A DNA stretch of 44,161 nucleotides, from positions 1 through 44,161 of the forward strand of contig NZ_RRCH01000006.1 in assembly GCF_003862495.1 (NCBI RefSeq), written 5' to 3'. Shown one piece after another: positions 8,629-16,762 of the stretch. A program made the translations under genes and the position numbers. The stretch is from Halocatena pleomorpha (GTDB lineage: Archaea; Halobacteriota; Halobacteria; Halobacteriales; Haloarculaceae). The number at the start of each line of letters is the position of its first letter. Position 1 is the stretch's first letter. The notes under the pieces are model-generated. The model did not search any database. It saw nothing but the letters and a program-made list of their open reading frames with translations, and was not told the DNA's origin.

Positions 8629-8919
8629 TCAGTCAACGATGACTTCAACCGGCTCGTCGTCGCTCGATATCTCATCCTCCTCGCCGCTTTGCTGGTGGTA
8701 GAACAGAGCGCCCGCTACGGCGAGGACGATCCACGACCGCCAGTTGGAGAGGTTCAGCGTGTATCCGATCCCAAACGGCTTTTCGACCAACATACCTTCA
8801 TCGGGTCGCCAGTAGGCCGACAGCATCCGACCGAGACTCGGACGCTCGAAATTGTATGGCACACCGAACAGTTCACCCGACTGTGGCTTATCGACCATAA
8901 TCTGTGGTATGTCCGGCAT
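8629..8919 (-). CDS. DUF5808-like small membrane protein
   Basis: A 96-residue protein. The segment YNFERPSLGRMLSAYW...VEKPFGIGYTLNL matches what I recall of haloarchaeal DUF5808 proteins. It is followed by a single hydrophobic helix (WIVLAVAGALFYH, about residues 62-76) and an acidic tail. Probably anchored in the membrane with the domain in the cytoplasm. Function unknown. The ATG at 8919 is preferred over a GTG at 8937. It sits between kae1-bud32 and rdgB on the same strand with gaps of 57 and 46 bases, so it may belong to that transcript. Confidence 0.8.
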   Translation of the reverse strand: MPDIPQIMVDKPQSGELFGVPYNFERPSLGRMLSAYWRPDEGMLVEKPFGIGYTLNLSNWRSWIVLAVAGALFYHQQSGEEDEISSDDEPVEVIVD

Positions 8920-8976
8920 GGTTAAACCATTTACCACAACCTATCACTGATTATTAAAATGCGTCAGCCGAGCGAG

Positions 8977-10557
8977 TTAGGACTGATACCGGCCGCGTCC
9001 CTCGATCGTCCGCAGTTGATCAATGACCGCCGGATCACCGGCGTCACGGTAGGATTCTTCGAACGCGCCGAGTAGTGGATCGGGAGTACTCGCGGTTCCA
9101 GCGATGCTTTGGGAGAACACGTGGAGATCCATCGCGTGATCCTCGATCGCCTCGGAGTAGTAGGCGAGTCCGAAATCGATGAGCCACGTTCGGTTGCCGA
9201 CGCGGACGTTTCTGGTAGTGGGATCGCCGTGGACGATGTCCGCCGCGTGAAGCGTGGCGAGGAGACGACCCACATCCCGCACCTGTGCCTCGGTCGGGTC
9301 GTCTCGGAGGTCTGCGGTGCCGACGTGTTCAAAGACGATCCGAGGCTCGCGTTCGTCGATATCCCGGAGCGCTGGCGTTGACACCCCGAGCCGCCGCGCA
9401 TCGCTCGTCACTCGGGCCTCCGCACGGGTACGCTCCCGACGAAGCCGCTCGTCGAGTTGGGGATGTCTGTAGGCCTTCGGCACCCGTGTTTTGATCACGT
9501 TTCCGTCGTCGATCTCGACGGTCGCCTCCGCACCGCGCTGAGGATCGTCAGTGACTGCGCTCGTTGTTTCTGTCGGACGACGATCGGAGCCAGTCCGCCA
9601 CGTGACAGGCACCTCGTCAGGCCGAAAGTTCGGGCGCACTCGCGACTCCTCGATCGGGATGTCATCACCGGCAGCGGCCATTTTCGCCCCGAGCACCGCG
9701 ATCATGCCGGCGTTGTCCCGGAGAAAGCGTGGTTCCGGGGCATAAAAGGACGCGCCTCGGGCAGCGCACATCGTTTCAAGCATGTCCCGAAGGCGGCCGT
9801 TCTGTCCGACGCCACCGCCGAGAACGAGTTCATCCGCCCCAGTCAGCGACAGCGCTCGTTCCGAGACCTCCGCGAGCATCGCAAAGATCGTTTCCTGAAG
9901 CGAAAAGCAGACATCCTCGATCGCCACGCCGTCGTCGTATGCCTCTTTGGCCGCGCTCATGATCCCCGAGAAAGAGAAATCCATTCCCTTGACCACGTAG
10001 GGCAGATCGGCGTATTCGCCGTCGGCCGCCGCGGCTTCGACCTTTGGACCGCCGGGGTGTGACCAGCCGACGTGGCGAGTGAACTTATCGATCGCGTTGC
10101 CGACACCGGTGTCCATCGTCTCACCGAGCACGCGATACCGACCGTTGTGATAGCCGAGAATGTGGGCGTTGGCACCGCTCGCATTCAAACACACCGGAGC
10201 ATCGAACCCCGACCGGTGGCGACCGATCTCGAGATGAGCGAGCATGTGGTTGACGCCGACAAGCGGAACGTCAAGCGTTCCCGCCAGCGCCCGCCCGGCA
10301 GTCCCGACAATACGGAGACACGGCCCGAGTCCCGGACCCCGAGAAAAAGCGACAACATCGATCTCGTCGGTCGAATCGCGGGCGCGGCCAACCACCTCGG
10401 GGATCGCCTCGCGCATGTGCTCTGCGGCCTCGCGGGGGTGAATACCGCCGCTCTCCGGTTGATACTCGTCGGTGAAAATCGACACCGTTTCGGCCGTCGA
10501 ATCGTACACCGCGGCACTCGCGGCCCACGCTGTTCCCTCAATACCGAGAACGCGCAT
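8977..10557 (-). CDS. kae1-bud32: Kae1-Bud32 fusion, KEOPS tRNA t6A synthesis
   Basis: Fused KEOPS subunits needed for N6-threonylcarbamoyladenosine at position 37 of ANN-decoding tRNAs. Residues 1-325 are Kae1/TsaD: it starts MRVLGIEGTAWAAS, has the metal-binding HMLAHLEIGRH, GVGNAIDKFTRHVG, the FSFSGIMSAAK segment and GGGVGQNGRL. A variable linker rich in D, E and T (about 325-360) leads to Bud32, a small RIO-like kinase/ATPase, with the catalytic loop HGDPTTRN and metal-binding IDFGLAYYS, then the conserved IEDHAMDLHVF tail. The fusion is known from several archaea including haloarchaea. It begins 24 bases after rps24e. Confidence 0.97.
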   Translation of the reverse strand: MRVLGIEGTAWAASAAVYDSTAETVSIFTDEYQPESGGIHPREAAEHMREAIPEVVGRARDSTDEIDVVAFSRGPGLGPCLRIVGTAGRALAGTLDVPLVGVNHMLAHLEIGRHRSGFDAPVCLNASGANAHILGYHNGRYRVLGETMDTGVGNAIDKFTRHVGWSHPGGPKVEAAAADGEYADLPYVVKGMDFSFSGIMSAAKEAYDDGVAIEDVCFSLQETIFAMLAEVSERALSLTGADELVLGGGVGQNGRLRDMLETMCAARGASFYAPEPRFLRDNAGMIAVLGAKMAAAGDDIPIEESRVRPNFRPDEVPVTWRTGSDRRPTETTSAVTDDPQRGAEATVEIDDGNVIKTRVPKAYRHPQLDERLRRERTRAEARVTSDARRLGVSTPALRDIDEREPRIVFEHVGTADLRDDPTEAQVRDVGRLLATLHAADIVHGDPTTRNVRVGNRTWLIDFGLAYYSEAIEDHAMDLHVFSQSIAGTASTPDPLLGAFEESYRDAGDPAVIDQLRTIEGRGRYQS

Positions 10558-10581
10558 CTGTTTCAGGTTCCAGCCGGCAGC

Positions 10582-10896
10582 TCAGGCCTCTTCGGTCTCA
10601 GCGTCCGATTCCATTTCAGCGCCGATCTTGTTTCGATCGAGCATGTACGACTGCTCGACATCTCGGGCGTGTTCGGCAGTCTGATACACTTTGGCGTAGC
10701 CGATGGTTTTGCGCATTCCGTATTTCGTGTCGAGTTTGTGAATAACAACCTCATCGGCGTCTTTGTTCAGCATGGCCGCAAGGCTGTCACGCACCGACAG
10801 CCGCGATGGTGTTGCGTCCTCGTGAACAACCCGAAACCGAACATCCGAACGGTGTAACATCGGATTATCCTCTTCGTTGATGATTTCGATGTCCAT
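10582..10896 (-). CDS. rps24e: 30S ribosomal protein S24e
   Basis: Small ribosomal subunit protein of archaea and eukaryotes. The 104-residue product contains the family core: IINEEDNPMLHRSDVRF at the N-terminus, then SRLSVRDSLAAMLNK and the RNA-binding stretch TKYGMRKTIGYAKVYQT. The C-terminal tail is acidic, a haloarchaeal trait. It is first in the run rps24e, kae1-bud32, DUF5808, rdgB. In archaea rps27ae commonly follows rps24e; here only 24 bases separate it from kae1, so rps27ae is not at this locus. Confidence 0.96.
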   Translation of the reverse strand: MDIEIINEEDNPMLHRSDVRFRVVHEDATPSRLSVRDSLAAMLNKDADEVVIHKLDTKYGMRKTIGYAKVYQTAEHARDVEQSYMLDRNKIGAEMESDAETEEA

Positions 10897-10941
10897 GTTA
10901 CCGATACTTGCCTCCGAAACAGCTAAAAGGATTTCGAAGCA

Positions 10942-11990
10942 CTAACCGTTCGGTCTGATAACGGCGCGGCCCTCGATCTCACCGTGTTCGAGTTTCTCTG
11001 CGACGGTATTGATCTCATCGAGCGGATAGTGGGTGGTGTGGAGCTCGACAGCACCGCGATCAACGAGCGCCATGAGTTCCTGTAACTCGGTGTACCGACC
11101 GACGAGCGCTCCGCGGTAGGCGAGTTCACCATCAACGAGTGCCTGTGCGGGTTGATGGACGTGACCACCGTATCCGACGACGTGGAAATCACCGCCGGGT
11201 GCGACGATGTCCGGACCAGTCGCAGTCGTCTCGTCGCTGCCGACGAAATCGAGCACCTGTGTGGCTCCCGTCCCATCTGTTATCGAATCGATGGCTGAGA
11301 CGAGATTTTCCTCACCCGAATTGATGGTGTGATCGACGCCGAGGCGCTGGGCCAGATCGAGGGCGTCCTGTTTGATATCGACGGCGACAATCGTCGCGGC
11401 CGACATCGCCAAAAGACATTGGACTCCAATGTGACCGAGTCCACCGACGCCGATGACGACGGCAGTCGATCCGGGTACGAGTTCGGTGGTCGCCTTCTTC
11501 ACGGCGTGGTAGGCGGTGATGCCCGCGTCGGCGTGGGGTGCAATCTCTGCCGGATCGACGCCATCTGGAAGCGTGATTACTGACCGTTCGTTGGTGAGCA
11601 GATACTCCGCAAACCCGCCGTCGGTACTCAGCCCAGGAAACGAAAGATTCTCACAATGCATGTCCTCACCCAATCGACACGCCCGACACACGCCACACGT
11701 CCGAACAGGGTGACAGATGACCTGATCACCTTCTACCACCGTTGTCACTCCTGCCCCCCCACTTCGACGACGGTTCCCGCGTTCTCGTGGCCGAGTGTCA
11801 TCGGCAGCTCTTGGGGCACATACTCCGTCCACATCCCTTCGATGACGTGGTTATCGGTTTGACACCACCCCGCCCCCTCGGTCTCGATGAGCAGCGCGGT
11901 GGGATCGGTCACAACTGGCCGATCGATCTCATCGATGGTGAGCGCGGTGCTCATGTCGTCAGTGTAGTCGTGGAGGCGCGCAGCTTGCAT
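10942..11990 (-). pseudogene. zinc alcohol dehydrogenase, frameshifted in a G7 tract
   Basis: Medium-chain, zinc-dependent, NAD(P)-linked alcohol dehydrogenase split over two frames. The first part (from ATG 11990) holds GAGWCQTDNHVIEG (catalytic Cys) and LGHENAGTVVEVG, then stops at a TGA near 11746. The second frame resumes at once with GVTTVVEGDQVICHP. It holds the structural-zinc cysteines (CGVCRACRLGEDMHC), Rossmann GVGGLGHIG, and VAVDIKQ ending the second strand. The break coincides with seven G (minus strand) at 11754-11760; one more G, or two fewer, restores one frame. Everything else looks intact, about 349 residues. It may be a sequencing slip, a recent mutation or phase variation. 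Confidence 0.9.
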
Positions 11991-12068
11991 GATACTGTGT
12001 AACAATCGGTGGGGGACGGGTAAAAAGTATTGTTGGTTATTATACACGATGGCCAGAGGGTCCGTCGG

Positions 12069-12638
12069 TCACTCTTTCCATTTGATCGAACAGCCCCGTG
12101 AGGGACGGAACGCCGTTTCGACCGGTTCGTCAGCGAGCACGGCGTCACTGACGGCGCGCATCTCAAAGCCAGGCTCACCGGATGGATCCTCGTCTGGACT
12201 CATCGCGTCGTCGAGTCGACCGTGGTATGCGAGCGTGAATCCGGCGTCGGTGTTCGAAAACAGGAATGGATCGGGTGTACACGTCGCCCCGTAGGCGCGG
12301 GCGACGGTTTGGCTTTCGTCACGGAGATACGCGTCGTATGCGATCGTTCCCTCCGAAACGAGTTCACGCATTCGTTCGAAGGAGTCACCGGGATACTCCT
12401 CGGCGTCGTTGGGGTTTATGCCGACGACCGCTACCTCCTCGTAATCGGCGGCGATCGCGTTCAGCGCGTCCATTTTGGCCTTCGCGTACGGGCAGTGGTT
12501 GCACGTGAACACCAGCAGTAGGGCCTCATACCCCTCGAAATCCGAGAGCGAATACTGTTCATCGTCCGTTCCCGGTAGTTCGAAATCCGGTGCCTGTTCG
12601 CCGCGTTCGAGTTCCTGTGTTGATTCTTCGAGTGCCAT
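12069..12638 (-). CDS. thioredoxin-fold peroxiredoxin/TlpA-like protein
   Basis: A 189-residue AhpC/TSA-type protein. The N-terminus APDFELPGTDDEQYSLSDF is the usual entry to the fold. CNHCPYAK (about residues 46-53) is the redox CxxC, and CTPDPFLF is the cis-Pro region. It could reduce peroxides or disulfides in the cytosol; no signal peptide is present. The ATG at 12638 is chosen because the frame upstream is low-complexity and contains the GC-rich repeat described separately. It lies 79 bases upstream of the broken alcohol dehydrogenase on the same strand, so shared transcription is possible. Confidence 0.88.
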   Translation of the reverse strand: MALEESTQELERGEQAPDFELPGTDDEQYSLSDFEGYEALLLVFTCNHCPYAKAKMDALNAIAADYEEVAVVGINPNDAEEYPGDSFERMRELVSEGTIAYDAYLRDESQTVARAYGATCTPDPFLFSNTDAGFTLAYHGRLDDAMSPDEDPSGEPGFEMRAVSDAVLADEPVETAFRPSRGCSIKWKE

Positions 12639-12721
12639 ACGAGAACCCTTGGACCCGAGCGGAAAAAACGTGGGCGAAAAAAGCTGCTCGCTCCCGCTCG
12701 CGGTGCTGCGTTTTGTCCGCT

Positions 12722-12759
12722 CCGCCACCGCACCGCGATGCACCGCCACCGCACCGCGA
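12722..12759. repeat. 21-bp tandem GC-rich repeat
   Basis: The 17-mer CCGCCACCGCACCGCGA occurs at 12722-12738 and again at 12743-12759, a 21-bp period, and a degenerate copy follows. It lies in the 280-base gap before the thioredoxin-fold gene and carries no credible ORF. Confidence 0.75.
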
Positions 12760-12922
12760 CCGCACCGCCTCCGCCTGCTAGCAAACATGTTTGTGAGTGG
12801 TGTATTCTGGAGATATCTGTGGGTGGAGACAATAGTTAGGACAGCAGACAGCATAGGGTCCTCTCTAGCTACCATACGAGAATAGTAAACACTCTTTTAC
12901 TTCTACGTCAGAGCGTGTACTG

Positions 12923-13627
12923 ATGCCGTTTACGCTCTACCATCTCGGTCCAGCACTACTGATCGGCCTTCCGCTTCGCCGCTGGATCGATCTCCTGACA
13001 CTCTGCACTGCCAGCGTGGTTCTCGATATCTGGCCGTTGCTTGCGGGGTTGGGAGTGTTACCGGGACCGTACCACAGGGTTGAACACACGTATCTCGGCG
13101 GTGCTGTCGTCGCTGGTATGCTCACAGTCGGGATGGTACTGGGTGCGCACCAGTTCCCAACGCAGTTCGATCGATGGCGATCTGATACAGGCGGCCTCAC
13201 TGGTCTCGTTGTTCCGGGGCTTATCGGCACGCTGCTTCACGTCACGCTCGATAGTGTTACTCATCCAACAATGGATCCGTTCACGCCGATCGCTGGCAAT
13301 CCATTTTCCCACCTCTTCACACTTATGGAATTAACAATTGTTTGTGCAACTCTCTTGTTCATCTGTCTTGCGTGGCTCGTGCTCCTACACACAGCAAGAA
13401 GGCGTAGTTCTGAGGAGAGTTCAGGGTTGTTTGCGATCGGCCCACTGCACATGCTCAGCATCTCATCCAGACACCGGCTAGCTGGAGTCAGCATTGCCGG
13501 CCTCGGCATTATTATGCTTCTATTGGTCAGTCGTACCGACATTTTCATCGCGAAGGTCATATGGGGCGCGTCCGGCGGGATCATCCTGTTCAACGGACTG
13601 TACCTCAACGGCGTCCGGTTTCGATAG
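12923..13627 (+). CDS. membrane-bound metal-dependent hydrolase (YdjM/DUF457-like)
   Basis: A 234-residue membrane protein that opens with MPFTLYHLGPALLIGLPL, a start typical of this haloarchaeal family. Possible metal ligands are spread over the helices: H7, D35/W37 (LDIWPLLA), the H-x2-HTYLGG pair near 51-54, and HVTLDSVTHP near 112. About six membrane helices are visible. Homologues are labelled metal-dependent hydrolases, but the substrate is unknown and no activity can be claimed. Isolated on the plus strand, with an A/T-rich 5' region just before the ATG. Confidence 0.8.
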   Translation: MPFTLYHLGPALLIGLPLRRWIDLLTLCTASVVLDIWPLLAGLGVLPGPYHRVEHTYLGGAVVAGMLTVGMVLGAHQFPTQFDRWRSDTGGLTGLVVPGLIGTLLHVTLDSVTHPTMDPFTPIAGNPFSHLFTLMELTIVCATLLFICLAWLVLLHTARRRSSEESSGLFAIGPLHMLSISSRHRLAGVSIAGLGIIMLLLVSRTDIFIAKVIWGASGGIILFNGLYLNGVRFR

Positions 13628-13765
13628 CAACGCAAACACGATGGTGGTGGCACACCCGACCCCTGTCAAATACAGTGGCATGATGCGCTCTCATCCTCAG
13701 GGAGGCTATGCAGAACGCTCCTCACAGAAAAATGCCGCTATCCACACGCGAAAACTAAAGGAGCG

Positions 13766-13945
13766 TTATTTCGCGGTCACGGGGTCGCTCGCCGGAGCCG
13801 TCGTCTCCCGAACGTCGACACCCTTGCCCCGAAGGCGCTTGTGCATCGTTTCCGGTGTCACACCGGCGTAGCCGGCCGCCTGTTCGAGCGTCAGCGTTCC
13901 CGACTGGTACAATGATATCGCAGCCACGACCGCGTGTTGGCGCAT
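13766..13945 (-). CDS. 59-residue UPF0175-like helix-turn-helix protein
   Basis: A 59-residue protein. It starts MRQHAVVAAISLYQSG, continues LTLEQAAGYAGVTPETMHKRL, and ends with a polar tail. The pattern, a helix reading LYxxGxLTLEQAAxxAG followed by a recognition helix, is that of UPF0175 and related one-unit helix-turn-helix proteins, many of which are antitoxin or regulator components. Stop TAA at 13766-13768. It is transcribed away from the Lrp gene with about 115 bases between. No toxin-like partner is visible on either side. The coding pattern is convincing; the role is inferred. Confidence 0.8.
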   Translation of the reverse strand: MRQHAVVAAISLYQSGTLTLEQAAGYAGVTPETMHKRLRGKGVDVRETTAPASDPVTAK

Positions 13946-14060
13946 ACTTCGTAATGTGTCCCAATACCCTATAAGTATACTGTGAGATTATATCTCATTA
14001 TATGCCGTGGAATCCCATTGTGTAGCAAGGCTTTTTGCCAGCGTCATCGCCAATTCCGGC

Positions 14061-14549
14061 ATGGACACACGCGCCGAACTGCTCGGTCTACTGCGCGAGA
14101 ACGCCCGCTATTCCGTGAGCGATCTCGCGCGTCTCACTGGCCGAGACGAAAACGAGATCGAGGAAGCGATAGCCACCTTAGAACAGGACGGTGTTCTTCA
14201 GGGGTATCAGGCCGTCGTGGACTGGAGTCAGGCCGACTCGGAGCCGGTTCGGGCCACCGTCGAACTCAACGTTGCGCTCGATCGCGAGACAGGGTACGAC
14301 GACATCGCACAGCGGATCGTGAAGTTCGAGGAGGTGCGTTCGCTCCGTCTAGTGAGCGGGGATTTCGATTTCGCCCTCGATGTCGAAGCTGATTCGATGG
14401 GTGCGGTGTCCCGGTTCATCAGCGAACAAGTGGCTCCAGTGCCGGAAGTCACCCAAACGGTTACCCACTACGTGATGGAGAGCTACAAAGAAAACGGGAT
14501 CGAATTCGGTGACGGGCACGACGATGACCGCCTGTCAGTCACGCCATGA
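14061..14549 (+). CDS. Lrp/AsnC family transcriptional regulator
   Basis: A 162-residue protein. Residues 1-50 form a winged helix-turn-helix (LLGLLRENARYSVSDLARL then EIEEAIATLEQDGVL). Residues about 65-145 form the RAM/AsnC ligand-binding domain (VRATVELNV, VRSLRLVSGDFDFALDV). Such proteins respond to amino acids and often control their own neighbours. Its stop overlaps the start of the aminotransferase gene (ATGA), so the pair is an operon, and an amino acid or its keto acid is the likely effector. The ATG at 14061 fits the start of the DNA-binding domain. Confidence 0.93.
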   Translation: MDTRAELLGLLRENARYSVSDLARLTGRDENEIEEAIATLEQDGVLQGYQAVVDWSQADSEPVRATVELNVALDRETGYDDIAQRIVKFEEVRSLRLVSGDFDFALDVEADSMGAVSRFISEQVAPVPEVTQTVTHYVMESYKENGIEFGDGHDDDRLSVTP

Positions 14550-15691
14550 CGGGACCGTCGATCGCTGAGCGCGTTCGTCAGGTTCCCCCCTCGGGGATCC
14601 GTCGGTTCTTCGAGTTGGCCGAGGAGATGGATGACGTGATCTCCCTCGGCGTGGGTGAACCGGACTTCACGGCTCCCTCGCGGGCGCGAGAAGCAGCTAT
14701 CAGTTCCATCGAGCAGGGACGCACCTCGTACACGGCCAACCGGGGGAAGCGAGAACTGCGCGAGACCATTGCAGATCACATCGGAAAGTGGGATCTCACA
14801 TACGATCCAGCCGAGGAGATCCTCGTAACGGCAGGGGCGAGCGAAGCGCTCGATCTGACGTTTCGTGCACTCGTCGATCCAGGCGACATCGTCGCCGTCG
14901 CACAGCCCTCGTACGTCTCATACGTTCCGAGTGCCATTTTTGCGGGCGGAACAGTACGGCCTGTCCAAACGAAGGCCCAAGACGAGTTTGTGCTCACTCC
15001 TGAGGTGCTCGAAGAGGCCGATGCTGGGGATGCCGATCTGCTCGTACTCTGTTATCCGAACAACCCAACCGGCGCAACGATGACGGAAGCGGAACTCGCT
15101 CGGGTGGCCGCGTTCGCCCGCGAGCACGATCTCACAGTGCTCTCCGACGAAATCTACGCGGATCTCACGTACGCCGGAGAACACACTTCCATCGCCAGCT
15201 TCGAGGGGATGAAAGAGCGCACAGTGGTGTACAACGGCTTTTCGAAGGCGTACGCCATGACGGGACTCCGATTGGGGTATGCGCTCGGACCAAGCGAAGT
15301 AATCAACGCGATGAACCGCGTTCACCAGTACACGATGCTGTCAGCACCAACGACCCCGCAGTACGCCGCCATCGAAGCCCTCCAATCGTGTGATGCGTCC
15401 GTCGAAGCGATGCGATCACAGTACGACCACCGACGGAAGTTCGTGCTCTCGCGCTTTTCGGAGATGGGCATCGACTGCTTCGAAGCGACCGGTGCGTTCT
15501 ATGTCTTCCCAGAATGTCCGTGGGACGACGCCGAAGCGTTCGCCCAAGCGCTCCTCGAAGAACAGAACGTCGCCATGGTGCCGGGGACGGCGTTCGGGGA
15601 CAGCGGCTCGGGGCACCTCCGTGTGTCGTATGCGACCGGATTGGAGGAGCTTCGAACCGCGATGAACCGCCTCGAACGGTTCTTGGAGTAG
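14546..15691 (+). CDS. class I/II pyridoxal-phosphate aminotransferase
   Basis: A 381-residue fold-type I aminotransferase. Landmarks: SLGVGEPDF near residue 33, TAGASEALDL (cofactor phosphate), CYPNNPTGATMT (substrate carboxylate and PLP), LSDEIYADLTY (Asp to the pyridine nitrogen), FSKAYAMTGLRLGYA with the Schiff-base lysine, and LRVSYATG with the carboxylate-binding Arg. It resembles aspartate/aromatic aminotransferases, but specificity cannot be fixed. Start overlaps the Lrp gene by four bases, so translation is probably coupled. Confidence 0.95.
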   Translation: MTGPSIAERVRQVPPSGIRRFFELAEEMDDVISLGVGEPDFTAPSRAREAAISSIEQGRTSYTANRGKRELRETIADHIGKWDLTYDPAEEILVTAGASEALDLTFRALVDPGDIVAVAQPSYVSYVPSAIFAGGTVRPVQTKAQDEFVLTPEVLEEADAGDADLLVLCYPNNPTGATMTEAELARVAAFAREHDLTVLSDEIYADLTYAGEHTSIASFEGMKERTVVYNGFSKAYAMTGLRLGYALGPSEVINAMNRVHQYTMLSAPTTPQYAAIEALQSCDASVEAMRSQYDHRRKFVLSRFSEMGIDCFEATGAFYVFPECPWDDAEAFAQALLEEQNVAMVPGTAFGDSGSGHLRVSYATGLEELRTAMNRLERFLE

Positions 15692-15819
15692 TGCATCCGC
15701 TTCTAGTCCTGTCTATTCCATTACTAGCCATGGAATACGTATCAATCGGATATCTTTAAGGAATATTCACCCATTACAGGAAGAGCTTAAATACAACCAT
15801 CGTGGTACTTTGTGACACA

Positions 15820-15918
15820 ATGAGCGATGAAACGCTAAAGGACATATCTCACACACCACCAGCGGGAGAGTCGGTTGAACGGGTATGGACCCGAGGAGAC
15901 GAAATGGACGCCGAGTGA
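15820..15918 (+). CDS. 32-residue ORF of unknown function
   Basis: A 32-codon ORF (begins MSDETLKDIS, ends DEMDAE) preceded at 15785-15793 by CTTAAATAC, a good TATA-like box 27-35 bases upstream, which fits a leaderless transcript. Composition is acidic and haloarchaea-like. Its TGA lies inside the sequence that leads into a transposon-end-like hairpin, so the ORF may be the truncated front of a longer gene. No similarity is recognised. Confidence 0.4.
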   Translation: MSDETLKDISHTPPAGESVERVWTRGDEMDAE

Positions 15919-15950
15919 CATCCTCGCCCGTCCTAAAGGACGGGGCTTCC
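15916..15950 (-). mobile_element. solitary IS200/IS605-like right-end hairpin
   Basis: A perfect 7-bp hairpin, CCCGTCC TAAA GGACGGG (15927-15944), is flanked by TGACATCCTCG. Read on the minus strand it is a stem, TTTA loop, stem, then GAGGATGTCA. This is the layout I know from the right ends of haloarchaeal tnpB elements. The hairpin of the IS605-type element at 43383-43402 has the same TTTA loop. No tnpA or tnpB remnant is visible on either side, so it is a solo end, a MITE-like leftover or an orphan guide-RNA-like sequence. Confidence 0.55.
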
Positions 15951-16061
15951 TACAAGGGAAGCCTCACGTCGAGGGAGATGATGCGGGGTAGCGATCGACA
16001 GCGGAGATAGTTGGGGGTTCGAAGTGGGGAAGTCAAGTGGCCCGGCCGCGTCAGTTCTCGT

Positions 16062-16361
16062 ATGGCCAACACCAACGGATCCGAGCAGTCGACAGAAGAC
16101 GGTGACGTGATCGTCCCGCTTTCGGTGTACAAGATCGTTACCGTTTTCTCGACGCTCATTGCCGGGGCCGCAGTCGTGGCGGGGTTCGCTGTGTTGGATA
16201 CGGCGACCCAGCAGGCCCAAGCCCCTGCAGACGAGATCAACGTTCCGCTCGCCCTGCTTGGAATCGCGGCGATCGTCACCGGATCGGCGGTGTACGTCTT
16301 CTCAACCCGATTCCGGACCGCTGGGATGGGAATGGGAAACGCTAAAGACGACGGTGACTAA
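16062..16361 (+). CDS. small haloarchaeal membrane protein (DUF7315-like)
   Basis: A 99-residue protein with a short polar N-terminus, then two membrane helices (residues about 24-45, ending VAGFAVLDT, and 60-81) and a charged tail. It appears to belong to a haloarchaea-only family catalogued as DUF7315; that label is from memory. It lies 9 bases before another two-helix protein on the same strand, and both converge on a third small membrane gene, so the three may act together. Function unknown. Confidence 0.75.
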   Translation: MANTNGSEQSTEDGDVIVPLSVYKIVTVFSTLIAGAAVVAGFAVLDTATQQAQAPADEINVPLALLGIAAIVTGSAVYVFSTRFRTAGMGMGNAKDDGD

Positions 16362-16370
16362 CAGCCGATA

Positions 16371-16631
16371 ATGGCCGACGAATTCATGAAGGGGTTCGCC
16401 ATCCTCACAACTAGTATGCTCGGGTGGATGGTTATCGCTGGCTGGTACAACACGCCGAGCTTCACTGAGTCCCAGCTTTCGGGGCCAGCACCGGAAAATC
16501 TACAGATGCTCGATCAGCTCGCGCTCACATTCAAAACCGGGCTGCTGTGGTTCGCCCTTCTGGGCGCGCTCACGTTCTGGGTACTCATCCCCGCCGGGCG
16601 AGAGCTGCGAAAGGCGATGGCTACCGAGTGA
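16371..16631 (+). CDS. small haloarchaeal membrane protein (DUF7314-like)
   Basis: An 86-residue protein with two membrane helices (about residues 8-24 and 53-74) separated by a proline-rich outside loop, ending in a basic-acidic tail (RELRKAMATE). It begins 9 bases after the previous small membrane gene, so the two are one operon. Recalled as a DUF7314 member; function unknown. The remaining 130 bases to the next gene hold nothing recognisable. Confidence 0.75.
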   Translation: MADEFMKGFAILTTSMLGWMVIAGWYNTPSFTESQLSGPAPENLQMLDQLALTFKTGLLWFALLGALTFWVLIPAGRELRKAMATE

Positions 16632-16762
16632 GAGCAGTTGTATCGGCTCGATCCACACCGACTCCGTCTTTGAAACTTGGTTGTCGACAGCGGTCGAAAC
16701 ACAACATTCAGGAATAATGTCCAGCCGTGGTGACAGCGCGGATCGCGTTGCACACCACCGAG

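Noticed and set aside
12722-12780. CRISPR-like repeat
   Set aside because: Only two good copies, 4-base spacing, no spacers and no cas genes.
15933-16279. Possible tnpB remnant next to the solo hairpin on the minus strand
   Set aside because: Translations in all minus frames show no TnpB motif; only the end hairpin is recognisable.
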